A stretch of 13,829 nt of DNA from Halorhodospira sp. (lineage in GTDB: Bacteria; Pseudomonadota; Gammaproteobacteria; Nitrococcales; Halorhodospiraceae), in assembly GCA_007127935.1 (NCBI GenBank), contig SKYL01000277.1:1-13829 (forward strand), given 5' to 3'. Shown in pieces: positions 6,997 to 13,829 of the stretch. How positions within the stretch are numbered: position 1 is the first letter of the stretch; each line of letters starts with the position of its first letter. The translations under genes were made by a program, and so were the position numbers. The notes beneath the pieces were generated by a model. That model was given only the letters and a program-made list of their open reading frames with translations. It did no database searches and was not told the origin of the DNA.

Positions 6997-7745
6997 GCCT
7001 TGTGCAGGTGCGCCAGGTAGTTGACGCTGACGTCTCCGGTGAACCAGGTCTTCCGCAGGAACGGGTTGTAGCCCATCCCGGTCAACCGCTCCACCTCGGC
7101 GCCGGCCTCGCGGCCCCAGGCGGCCAGTTCCGACGGGCGGATGAAGCGGTCGTGGCGGTGGGTCCCCCGTGGGAGCAGGCGCAGCACGTACTCGGCGGCG
7201 CAGATACCCAGCAGATACGCCGCCGGTGTCCGGTTCAGCGTCGAGAGGCAGACGTCTCCGCCGGGGCGCACCAGCGTGACACAGGCGCGGACCACCGAGG
7301 CCGGGTCGGGCACGTGTTCCAGCATCTCCATGCAGGTGACGGCGTCGAACTCGCCGGGGTGCTCGGCGGCCAACTCCTCCACCGTACAGTGGCGGTAGGC
7401 CAGGTTCTCGATCCCGCTTTCCATGGCGTGGAGTTTGGCCGTCTGCAACGCCTGCTTGGCGGCGTCGATGCCCAGCACCTCGGCGCCGCGCCGGGCCAAT
7501 GCCTCGGTCAACAGCCCACCGCCGCAGCCGACATCGACGATCCGCTTGCCGCCGAGGTCGCCCAGGCACTGCTCAATCCACTCCAGCCGGCCCGGGTTGA
7601 GGTCGTGCAGCGGCCGCATGGGGCCGTCCGGATCCCACCAGTCCCCGGTTTCGTCGAAACGGGCGATCTCGTCGCGGTCCTTGTTGGCGCCGCCGGCGGC
7701 CGTCCTTGGGTCATGCTGGGGATCTGCCTGGGATGGTCGACTCAC
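6993..7745 (-). CDS. ubiG: Ubiquinone biosynthesis O-methyltransferase
   Basis: UbiG carries out both SAM-dependent O-methylations in ubiquinone synthesis at the inner membrane face. The 250-residue protein shows the UbiG N-terminal signature DEIARFDETGDWWDPDGPM followed by RPLHDLNPGRLEWI. The SAM-binding motif I is IVDVGCGGG (69-77), with an acidic residue after beta-2 in GIDAA. EFDAVTCMEMLEHVPDP and RPGGDVCLSTLNRT follow, and the end LTGMGYNPF leads to VNYLAHLHK. The family fit is very strong. The frame is open to 8246, but GTG at 7745 overlaps the upstream mtaD stop by 4 bases and gives a length near E. coli's 240. The S-adenosylhomocysteine it releases is a substrate of the enzyme encoded just upstream. 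Confidence 0.95.
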   Translation of the reverse strand: MSRPSQADPQHDPRTAAGGANKDRDEIARFDETGDWWDPDGPMRPLHDLNPGRLEWIEQCLGDLGGKRIVDVGCGGGLLTEALARRGAEVLGIDAAKQALQTAKLHAMESGIENLAYRHCTVEELAAEHPGEFDAVTCMEMLEHVPDPASVVRACVTLVRPGGDVCLSTLNRTPAAYLLGICAAEYVLRLLPRGTHRHDRFIRPSELAAWGREAGAEVERLTGMGYNPFLRKTWFTGDVSVNYLAHLHKA

Positions 7746-9109
7746 GCCTCTAGGCCTCTGGTTTCGTCGGTATTGGGTGGGCCGCCGGTGGACCCCGCGC
7801 CGGAAATGCGGTCCCGCCAAGCCATCGCCTGGGCGGTGGCCTCGCCGGTGTCCACCGTAGTCAGCCGTCGGTCGTGGACCAGCGGGCGCCCGGCCACCCA
7901 GACGTCGGTGACGTGGTGCCGGGTGGCGGCGTAGACCAGTTGGGAGATCGGGTGGTAGACCGGTTGAACATCGAGGCCCGCCAAGGAGACGGCGGTGAGG
8001 TCGGCGAACTTGCCCGGCGCCAACGAGCCGGTGACGTCGTCCAACCCCAGGGCACGGGCGCCGTCCAGGGTCGCCATGCGCAGCACGGCGGCGGCGGGCA
8101 TCGCCGCCGGGTCGCCGGCCGCCGCCTTGCCGAGCAGGGCGGCAGTGCGCATCTCGCCGATCATGTCGAGATCGTTGTTGGCGGCCGCCCCGTCGGTGCC
8201 CAGGGCGACGTTGACGCCCCGCTCCAGCAGGCCCGCCGCCGGGCAAAAACCGCTGGCCAGCTTCAGGTTCGACTCCGGACAGTGGATGACGTGGGCGCCG
8301 GCCTCGGCCAGCCGGTCCATCTCCTGCGCTTCCAATTGGGTGGCGTGGACGGCCAGCAGCATCGGCGAGACCAGACCCAACTCATCAAGCCGCTGCAGCG
8401 GCCGCTTACCGGTCTCCCGGACGCTGTTCCGCACCTCGCCGGCGGTCTCGTGGACGTGGATATGGACCGGCAGGTCCAACTCCTCGGAATAGGTGCGGAC
8501 CCGCTTCAGCCACGGGTCGGAGACTGTATAAGGGGCGTGGGGCGCGAATATGGCGCGGATCAGCGGGTCGTCCTTGTAGGTGTCGTGGAAGGCGAGGCCC
8601 TTCTCCAGGTAATCCTCCGGTCCGTCACCGTAGGCGCTGGGCACATTGATGACGATCATCCCCAGCACCGCCCGCATCCCCACCTGGTGGGCCACCTGTG
8701 CGGTGACCTCGGGGAAGAAGTACATATCGTTGAAGCAGGTCACTCCGCCCAACAGCATCTCAGCCATGGCCAGGGTGCTGCCGTCACGGACGAACTGTTC
8801 GCTGACCCACCGCTGCTCCGCCGGCCAGATGTGCTCGGTGAGCCACGTCATCAACGGCAGGTCGTCGGCCATGCCGCGCAGCAGGCTCATGGAGGCGTGG
8901 GTGTGGGCGTTGATCAGCCCGGGGATCAGGAGATGGTCGTTCAGCCGCCGCGTGGTCTCTGCCCGGTAGCGCTTCTCCAGCGCCGCGCTGGGGCCCACTT
9001 CCACAATGCGCCCCCCGCGCACCGCCACCCCGTGGTGGTCGAGGACCACCCCGTAGGGCTCCACCGGCGCCACCCAGCGGGCGTGAATAACGGTATCGAC
9101 AGTTTCCAT
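7742..9109 (-). CDS. mtaD: 5-methylthioadenosine / S-adenosylhomocysteine deaminase, amidohydrolase family
   Basis: This 455-residue TRZ/ATZ-type amidohydrolase probably deaminates methylthioadenosine and S-adenosylhomocysteine to their inosine forms. Metal and catalytic residues are visible: His69 and His71 in NAHTH, His218 and Glu221 in HVHE, His255 in AVHATQL, and Asp306 in GTDGAA. Other family segments are HCPESNLKLASGFCP and the C-terminal LGLDDVTGSLAPGKFADLT. The N-terminal IHARWVAPVEPYG starts the beta-sandwich domain typical of MtaD. Guanine or 8-oxoguanine deaminase relatives are less likely given mtnA next door. The start is ATG 9109; a GTG at 9154 is possible but adds residues unlike the family. 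No clear ribosome binding site precedes ATG 9109. The stop overlaps the ubiG start by 4 bases. Confidence 0.88.
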   Translation of the reverse strand: METVDTVIHARWVAPVEPYGVVLDHHGVAVRGGRIVEVGPSAALEKRYRAETTRRLNDHLLIPGLINAHTHASMSLLRGMADDLPLMTWLTEHIWPAEQRWVSEQFVRDGSTLAMAEMLLGGVTCFNDMYFFPEVTAQVAHQVGMRAVLGMIVINVPSAYGDGPEDYLEKGLAFHDTYKDDPLIRAIFAPHAPYTVSDPWLKRVRTYSEELDLPVHIHVHETAGEVRNSVRETGKRPLQRLDELGLVSPMLLAVHATQLEAQEMDRLAEAGAHVIHCPESNLKLASGFCPAAGLLERGVNVALGTDGAAANNDLDMIGEMRTAALLGKAAAGDPAAMPAAAVLRMATLDGARALGLDDVTGSLAPGKFADLTAVSLAGLDVQPVYHPISQLVYAATRHHVTDVWVAGRPLVHDRRLTTVDTGEATAQAMAWRDRISGAGSTGGPPNTDETRGLEA

Positions 9110-9178
9110 GGTCGGTATGGTAGCTGACAGAAGGCCAGGCGGGGAGCGTAGCACGGGTGGTGAGCGGAGGGTGGCGCC

Positions 9179-9442
9179 TCAGTCGCTCAACTTCTCCACG
9201 CAGGCCGCGCAGACCGGTTCTTCCAGCTCCGCGCATCGCGCCCGCGCCTGTTCCGCGGTCAGGCACGTATCCGCCATGGAGTAGGCCTTGGCGCCGTCCT
9301 GCTCCAGCTCTCCGCACAGAGAATGGGTGGAGCTGAGCTTGCACAAGAGCGTGGCCTGGGAGACGCGTGCCTCGAAAACGTGCAGGCTCTCGGATCGGCT
9401 GTGCCGGACGATGGTGTATTTCTTGGCCGTGGGCATCGGCAT
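9179..9442 (-). CDS. Small six-cysteine protein of unknown function
   Basis: I do not recognise this 87-residue protein. Six cysteines lie at residues 34, 43, 60, 70, 78 and 81, ending in a C-x2-C pair (PVCAACVEKLSD). The first third is basic and cysteine-free (AKKYTIVRHSRSESLHVF). There is no signal peptide or membrane segment, so a cytoplasmic metal-binding or redox role is possible but not shown. The frame extends upstream to 9556. ATG 9442 is preferred because GGAG lies 7 bases before it and because a promoter overlaps the upstream part of the frame; ATG 9436 is two codons later. It is the first gene of the likely operon leading to mtaD (69-base gap), ubiG and mupP. It is real rather than a shadow: nothing else codes here, it has its own signals, and its cysteines are regularly spread. 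Confidence 0.65.
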   Translation of the reverse strand: MPMPTAKKYTIVRHSRSESLHVFEARVSQATLLCKLSSTHSLCGELEQDGAKAYSMADTCLTAEQARARCAELEEPVCAACVEKLSD

Positions 9443-9527
9443 GATTGGGCTCCATGAACGGGTGAAATGCGGAATGCGCTGTGGCGGGAAGCGTCGGGCG
9501 CACCGGTGAATTTCCATTGGGCGGCTA

Positions 9528-9556
9528 GGTATATCCAGCGGCGGGCGGGCTGTCAA
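9528..9556 (-). promoter_or_regulatory. Sigma70-type promoter for the small gene-mtaD-ubiG-mupP unit
   Basis: Reading the - strand, a perfect -35 TTGACA (9556-9551) is followed after exactly 17 bases by TATACC (9533-9528), a 4 of 6 match to the -10 box. Transcription would start near 9521 and give a leader of about 80 bases before ATG 9442. It lies in the 211-base gap shared with the divergent mtnA. I saw no comparable promoter facing mtnA. Confidence 0.6.
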
Positions 9557-9653
9557 CCGATACCTTCTGATGGCGGCGTATGGTTTGGCTTCGGTTGCAA
9601 CTTCAGGTCGTGCATCCGAAACTCCGTCGGCTGCGAGTCAACCGGAGAGACCC

Positions 9654-10703
9654 ATGCAAGAACATGATCGCGTGCGCGCCGTGGAGTGGAGCGGCGGTGT
9701 GTTGCGCCTGTTGGATCAGCGGCGGCTGCCGTGGGAGGTGACCCACGTGGAGTGCCGGGACGCGCCGGCGACCGCCGAGGCGATCCGCGCCATGGTGGTG
9801 CGTGGGGCGCCGGCCATCGGGGTGACCGCCGCCTATGGCGTGGTGCTGGCCGCCGCCGATGCCTATCGCCGGGCCGGCGGTCAGTGGCGGGACGCCATGA
9901 CCGGGGATCTGGAGACGCTGCGTGAGGCCCGGCCGACGGCGGTCAATCTGGCCTGGGCGTTGGCGCGGATGGAGGTGCGGGCCTACGCCGTTGCCCCGGA
10001 TCACGATCCGGTGCCGGAACTGCTGTCCGAGGCCGAGGCGATCCACGTTGAAGACATCGACGCCAACCGCCGCATGGGGCGCTCCGGGGCGAGCCTGATC
10101 AACACCGGTAGTGGCGTCCTGACCCACTGCAATACCGGTTCTCTCGCCACCGGGGGCTTCGGCACCGCCCTGGGGGTGATCCGCACCGCCTGGGGCGACG
10201 GCCGCCTGACTGCCGTCTACGCCGACGAAACGCGGCCGTGGCTGCAAGGCTCGCGGCTGACGGCGTGGGAGCTGGTCACCGACGGCATTCCGGTGGATCT
10301 GATCGCCGAGGGGGCGGCGCCTTCACTGATGCGAAGCGGAGCGGTGCAGTGGGTGATCGTCGGTGCCGACCGGATTGCCGCCAACGGCGATGTGGCCAAC
10401 AAGATTGGCACCTACGGATTGGCGCTGGCCGCCCATTACCACGACGTCCGCTTCATGGTGGTGGCGCCCACTTCCACCATTGACCCGGAGACTGCCGCCG
10501 GTGCCGACATCCCCATCGAGTTCCGTGAACCGGATGAGGTGCTGTTTGCCGGCGGCAAGCGGATTGCCCCTGAAGGGGACGGGGTGGGTGCCTGGAATCC
10601 GGTCTTTGACGTGACTCCAGCAGAGATGGTGGACGTCCTGGTGACCGAGCGGGGGGTGGTCCACCGGCCGGATGCCCAGGGCATTGAGCAACTGCTGGGG
10701 TAG
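9654..10703 (+). CDS. mtnA: Methylthioribose-1-phosphate isomerase
   Basis: MtnA isomerises 5-methylthioribose-1-phosphate to methylthioribulose-1-phosphate in methionine salvage. The 349-residue protein has the family motifs VRGAPAIGVTAAYG, LTHCNTGSLATGGFGT with the likely catalytic Cys159, DETRPWLQGSRLTAWEL, and GADRIAANGDVANKIGTY with the likely catalytic Asp239. These sit within one residue of Cys160 and Asp240 of the B. subtilis enzyme. Length is normal, about 350 residues. I chose ATG 9654 because GGAG ends 6 bases upstream and MQEHDRVRAVEWSGGVLRLLDQ is a typical start; the frame is open to 9570. It is divergent from the mtaD operon, so both arms of methylthioadenosine recycling share one intergenic region. 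It ends 5 bases from the convergent antiporter gene. Confidence 0.96.
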   Translation: MQEHDRVRAVEWSGGVLRLLDQRRLPWEVTHVECRDAPATAEAIRAMVVRGAPAIGVTAAYGVVLAAADAYRRAGGQWRDAMTGDLETLREARPTAVNLAWALARMEVRAYAVAPDHDPVPELLSEAEAIHVEDIDANRRMGRSGASLINTGSGVLTHCNTGSLATGGFGTALGVIRTAWGDGRLTAVYADETRPWLQGSRLTAWELVTDGIPVDLIAEGAAPSLMRSGAVQWVIVGADRIAANGDVANKIGTYGLALAAHYHDVRFMVVAPTSTIDPETAAGADIPIEFREPDEVLFAGGKRIAPEGDGVGAWNPVFDVTPAEMVDVLVTERGVVHRPDAQGIEQLLG

Positions 10704-10708
10704 GGCGG

Positions 10709-12445
10709 TCACCGCCCGATCCGCATGCCCACCGATGTGATCCGCCCCCCTTCCACTTCGCGCACGGTGAACTGGAGGTTGTCGATGCGCACCCGGTCGC
10801 CCACCACTGTGCGGTTGGAGAAGATACGCAACAGGTATTCGCCCAGGGTCTCGCCAGGGCGCGCGCCGGTGGGCAGGGCGATGCCGTAGACGGTGGCTAC
10901 GTCACTGAGCAGGGTCTCGCCGTTGAGGGTGAACTCGCCGAAGAAGCGCTGCTCCTCCAGGTAGGCCGGCCCCGACGGGGCGACGAAGATGCGGTCCAGC
11001 TTCGGGATCTGTTTCGGGACCGCCAATAGGTAGATGTAGTCCCCGGTCTGGAGGATGCGTTGTTGGGCGCCGGGCAGGGCGTCGCCGTCGCGGAAGAGCG
11101 CCGCCACCTGAACCGTCTCGGGCAGAGGCAGGGTGTAGACCGGCTTGTACCGGGCCGGTGAATCATTGCTGATCCGGTAGGCGACGAAGGTGTGCTCCGG
11201 TTGGTGGGGGACGTCGATTTCCTGGCGTTGGACCGCCGCGGCGTCCGGCGGCACCTCTAGGCCCAGCAGCCGTGCCACCGGCGCCACGGTCCACCCCTGT
11301 ACCAGCAGCGAGACCAGCACCACAAAGAAGGCGATATTAAAGAAGAGGTCGGCGTTCTCGGCCCCGGCCAACAGTGGAAAGAGGGCGAGGATGATCGGTA
11401 CGGCGCCACGCAGGCCGACCCAACCGATGAACAGTTGCTCCCGCCACGGGAAGCGGAACGGCGCCAGGCAGAACATCACCGCCGCCGGGCGGGCCACCAG
11501 CATCAGCGCCGCGGCCACCGCCAGCCCTTGGAGCGCCACCGGCACCAGTTCGGACGGGACCACCAGTAACCCCAGGACCACGAACATTGTGATCTGGGCC
11601 AGCCAGGCGAAGCCGTCGTGGAAGCGGCGGATATTCTGCGCCGCCTGGAGCCGCCGGTTCCCGATGACCAGCCCGGCCAGGTAGACGGCGAGGAAGCCGC
11701 TGCCGCCCAATACCGCGGCGGCGCCGAAGACACCGAGTCCGCCGCCCAGGGCCAGCAGCGGATAGAGTCCGGCGGTGAGGGTGATGCGGTTGATGATCCA
11801 CGCCACCGCGAAGCCCCCGGTCAGCCCCAAGGTCGCGCCGAGTCCCATTTGCCGCAGGAACTCCAGGACGGCCGCCAAGCCGAAGGAGTCTGGTGGGTGC
11901 AACAGCGTCTCCACCAGGAAGATGGTGAGGAAGATCGCCATCGGGTCGTTGCTGCCCGACTCGATCTCCAGCGTCGCCGCGACGCGCTGCTTGAGTTCCA
12001 GTCCCCGGGAGTGGAGCAGCCCGAAGACCGCCGCCGCGTCGGTGGAGCCGACGATGGCGCCTATGAGCAGCCCCTGAATCCAGTGGAGGTCGAAGACCCA
12101 GGTGGCGACGAGGCCGGTGATCCCGGCGGTGATCAGTACCCCCAATGTCGCCAAGCTGACGGCGGGCTTCAGCGCCACGCGGAAGGTGGCGACGTGGGTG
12201 CGCAGGCCGCCGTCGAAGAGGATGATCGCCAAGGCGAGGCTGCCGATGAGATGGGCGGCCTGGATGTCGTTGAAGACGATGCCGAACGGCCCCTCCTCAC
12301 CCAATACCATCCCGAGGCCGAGGAAGACCAGCAACAGCGGCGCGCCCAGCCGGTCGGAGACTAGGCTGGCGATGATGCTGATCAGCAGCAGCAGCGCGCC
12401 GAAGAGGATCAACTGGTTGGTCAGTTCCAAGGGCGGGTCTCCCAC
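10709..12445 (-). CDS. nhaP2: NhaP2/CvrA-type K+/H+ antiporter
   Basis: This is a CPA1-family cation/proton antiporter of the inner membrane. It probably exports K+ (and possibly Na+) for protons and aids volume or pH control. At 578 residues it matches E. coli NhaP2/CvrA in length. The membrane part covers roughly residues 10-390, with about 12-13 hydrophobic segments. It includes ILFDGGLRT (76-83), GSTDAAAVF (133-141) and ESGSNDP (162-168), the last two holding the paired acidic transport-site residues. The cytoplasmic C-terminus has a TrkA-C-like region (about 405-490) and a CorC/HlyC-associated domain (about 500-575, RTVVGDRVRIDNLQFTVREV). The listed start is GTG 12445. TTG 12430 is a real alternative, with GGGAG 8 bases upstream and a closer family N-terminus. 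It stands alone between mtnA and gyrA. Confidence 0.9.
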   Translation of the reverse strand: MGDPPLELTNQLILFGALLLLISIIASLVSDRLGAPLLLVFLGLGMVLGEEGPFGIVFNDIQAAHLIGSLALAIILFDGGLRTHVATFRVALKPAVSLATLGVLITAGITGLVATWVFDLHWIQGLLIGAIVGSTDAAAVFGLLHSRGLELKQRVAATLEIESGSNDPMAIFLTIFLVETLLHPPDSFGLAAVLEFLRQMGLGATLGLTGGFAVAWIINRITLTAGLYPLLALGGGLGVFGAAAVLGGSGFLAVYLAGLVIGNRRLQAAQNIRRFHDGFAWLAQITMFVVLGLLVVPSELVPVALQGLAVAAALMLVARPAAVMFCLAPFRFPWREQLFIGWVGLRGAVPIILALFPLLAGAENADLFFNIAFFVVLVSLLVQGWTVAPVARLLGLEVPPDAAAVQRQEIDVPHQPEHTFVAYRISNDSPARYKPVYTLPLPETVQVAALFRDGDALPGAQQRILQTGDYIYLLAVPKQIPKLDRIFVAPSGPAYLEEQRFFGEFTLNGETLLSDVATVYGIALPTGARPGETLGEYLLRIFSNRTVVGDRVRIDNLQFTVREVEGGRITSVGMRIGR

Positions 12446-12554
12446 CTTCCCGATGGCCGCGGTGCGGCCCGAAGCCTAGCAGAAATCCAGCGGCCATCGC
12501 CCACCCGGCTGCCGCCTTTCCGTTCCGCCAAGCCAGCCACCGCCACAGTAGGTG

Positions 12555-12563
12555 TGGTAAAAT
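12555..12563 (+). promoter_or_regulatory. Candidate extended -10 promoter of gyrA
   Basis: TGGTAAAAT fits an extended -10 element (TGn followed by TAAAAT, 5 of 6 to consensus). It is the only AT-rich patch in a very GC-rich gap. The expected -35 position near 12535-12540 has no TTGACA-like match, which extended -10 promoters tolerate. The predicted start near 12570 would leave a leader of about 120 bases. Confidence 0.45.
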
Positions 12564-12580
12564 CACCCATTTACCGGAGC

Positions 12581-12635
12581 GCGCCCTGGGCGCACGACAC
12601 ACCCCGCCGCCGCCCGGCCCCTGGGGCGGCACGGC
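12581..12635 (+). other. Two GC-rich stem-loops in the predicted gyrA leader
   Basis: The first is a 5-bp stem with a 3-base loop (GCGCC CTG GGCGC, 12581-12593). The second pairs 12606-12615 with 12624-12635: about 10 base pairs with a 2-base bulge (A12631, C12632) and an 8-base loop. No T-run follows either, so they are not simple terminators. They could stabilise the leader or merely reflect base composition. Confidence 0.35.
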
Positions 12636-12689
12636 GGCTATTGCGGCCGTCGGTGAACCAAGGACCTTTAGGAGAGGGCGAGATCCCGC

Positions 12690-13829
12690 ATGTCGAGCGT
12701 CGCGAAAGAGATCCTCCCCATCAACCTGGAAGACGAGATGCGGAAGTCCTACCTCGATTACGCCATGAGCGTGATCGTGGGCCGGGCTCTGCCGGATGTC
12801 CGGGACGGCCTCAAGCCGGTCCACCGGCGCGTACTCCACGCCATGCGCGAGCTGGGGAACGACTACAACAAGCCGTATAAGAAGTCGGCCCGGGTGGTCG
12901 GTGACGTCATCGGTAAGTACCACCCCCACGGCGACGCCGCCGTTTACGACACCATCGTCCGCATGGCCCAAGTCTTCAGCATGCGCTATCTGCTGGTGGA
13001 CGGCCAGGGCAACTTCGGTTCCATCGACGGTGATTCGCCGGCCGCCATGCGGTACACCGAGGTGCGCATGGCGCGGCTGGCCCACGAGTTGCTGGCCGAC
13101 ATCGACAAGGAGACGGTGGACTTCGTCGACAACTACGACGGCTCCGAGAGCGAGCCGACGGTGTTGCCCACCAAGGTGCCCAACCTGTTGGTCAACGGTG
13201 GTTCCGGTATCGCCGTGGGCATGGCCACCAACATTCCGCCGCACAACCTGCGCGAGGTGGTGGACGCCTGTATCGCCCTCATCGACGACGAGGACCTGTC
13301 GGTGGACGCGCTGCTGGAGTACCTGCCGGCGCCCGATCTGCCCACCGGCGGCATCATCTTCGGCATCGCCGGTATCCACCAGGCGTACCGCACCGGGCGC
13401 GGGCGGATGGTGATGCGGGCGCGGGCCCATTTCGAGGAGATGGACGGTGGTCGCGAGCGGATCGTGGTCACCGAGTTGCCTTACCAGGTCAACAAGGCCC
13501 GGTTGGTGGAGAAGATCGCCGAACTGGTCAAGGAGCGGAAGCTGGAGGGCATCTCCGAGCTGCGCGACGAGTCGGACAAGGACGGCATCCGGGTGGTGGT
13601 GGAGTTACGGCGCGGTGAGTGCGCCGAGGTGATCCTGAACAACCTCTACCGCCACACCCAGTTGCAGACGGTCTTCGGCATCAACATGGTGGCCCTCCAC
13701 CAGGGGCAGCCGCAGACCCTGAATCTGAAGCAGATCCTCGACGCCTTCCTCCGTCACCGGCGCGAGGTGGTGACCCGCCGGACCATCTACCTGTTGCGTA
13801 AGGCCCGTGAGCGCGCCCACGTCCTTGAA
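12690..13829 (+). CDS. gyrA: DNA gyrase subunit A, 5' part
   Basis: This is the N-terminal 380 residues of the breakage-reunion subunit of DNA gyrase, cut by the window edge. The start MSSVAKEILPINLEDEMRKS is family-typical. Numbering matches E. coli exactly, with LKPVHRRVLHAM at 41-52 and catalytic Tyr122 in AAMRYTE. PTVLPTKVPNLLVNGGSGIAVGMATNIPPHN follows, in which the LLVNG and GIAVGMAT blocks are diagnostic, and the sequence runs into the tower region. In the quinolone-resistance region the sequence is HPHGDAAVYD, so position 83 is alanine rather than the E. coli serine, and Asp87 is kept. Residue 95 is Val (AQVFS) where E. coli has Pro. GyrA rather than ParC is supported by the start, the numbering and the mtnA neighbourhood. 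GAGGG at 12674-12678 lies 11 bases before the ATG. Confidence 0.96.
   Translation, partial: MSSVAKEILPINLEDEMRKSYLDYAMSVIVGRALPDVRDGLKPVHRRVLHAMRELGNDYNKPYKKSARVVGDVIGKYHPHGDAAVYDTIVRMAQVFSMRYLLVDGQGNFGSIDGDSPAAMRYTEVRMARLAHELLADIDKETVDFVDNYDGSESEPTVLPTKVPNLLVNGGSGIAVGMATNIPPHNLREVVDACIALIDDEDLSVDALLEYLPAPDLPTGGIIFGIAGIHQAYRTGRGRMVMRARAHFEEMDGGRERIVVTELPYQVNKARLVEKIAELVKERKLEGISELRDESDKDGIRVVVELRRGECAEVILNNLYRHTQLQTVFGINMVALHQGQPQTLNLKQILDAFLRHRREVVTRRTIYLLRKARERAHVLE

Noticed and set aside
7874..9127. Long + strand open frame (417 codons) opposite mtaD
   Set aside because: Antisense shadow created by the high-GC third positions of mtaD; no family motifs.
9443..9653. SAM-type riboswitch ahead of mtnA
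   Set aside because: No recognisable conserved core or stable multi-stem fold with expression platform was seen; the gap is explained better by divergent promoters.
11618..12364. + strand open frame (248 codons) opposite the antiporter
   Set aside because: Antisense to membrane segments, very rich in Q, E and D as expected from reversed hydrophobic codons.
12297..13430. Long - strand open frame (377 codons) opposite gyrA
   Set aside because: It crosses the gyrA promoter region and lies antisense to clear GyrA sequence. Composition is typical of a shadow.

Overview
This is a chromosomal housekeeping window from a high-GC bacterium, almost certainly a gammaproteobacterium. The evidence is the YciO, ScpA/ScpB, RluB, UbiG, MupP, YciK, MtaD, MtnA and GyrA set and its order. 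From memory, the divergent arrangement yciK-mupP-ubiG-mtaD-type hydrolase against mtnA-gyrA is also found in Pseudomonas. A lineage near the Chromatiales is a guess only. There is no phage, transposase, CRISPR array, tRNA or rRNA, and no gene-free stretch longer than about 250 bases.

Layout. Bases 1-3756 (+ strand) form a compact run: the 3' end of yciO, then trpS, scpA, scpB and rluB. Junctions are overlapping or abutting from trpS onward. A palindromic dispersed-type repeat (about 3766-3895) lies between rluB and the convergent gene that follows. On the - strand come yciK and then an endonuclease III-like glycosylase, overlapping by 4 nt. A Crp/Fnr-family regulator (+) sits alone at 5599-6324, with a candidate operator palindrome upstream. 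A - strand operon then reads small six-cysteine protein, mtaD-type deaminase, ubiG, mupP. The last three are joined by 4-nt overlaps, and a good sigma70-type promoter lies upstream of the small gene. Divergent from it is mtnA (+), followed convergently by a NhaP2-type K+/H+ antiporter (-) only 5 bases away, and then gyrA (+), which runs off the right edge.

How the genes work together. trpS, scpA/scpB and rluB cover tRNA charging, chromosome condensation with SMC, and 23S rRNA modification. UbiG uses SAM and releases S-adenosylhomocysteine. The MtaD-type enzyme deaminates S-adenosylhomocysteine and methylthioadenosine. MtnA works further down the methionine salvage route. MupP belongs to peptidoglycan (MurNAc) recycling. 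The regulator, the six-cysteine protein and the antiporter look like insertions into this otherwise conserved block and are its least ordinary parts.

I did not find a convincing new multi-gene system. The points most worth a second look are an iron-sulfur-type cysteine motif in TrpRS, the regulator with an altered recognition helix and a nearby palindrome, the unrecognised six-cysteine gene with its own promoter, the nested inverted repeat, and alanine at quinolone-resistance position 83 of GyrA. Start codons are unusually often GTG or TTG, mostly where genes overlap.
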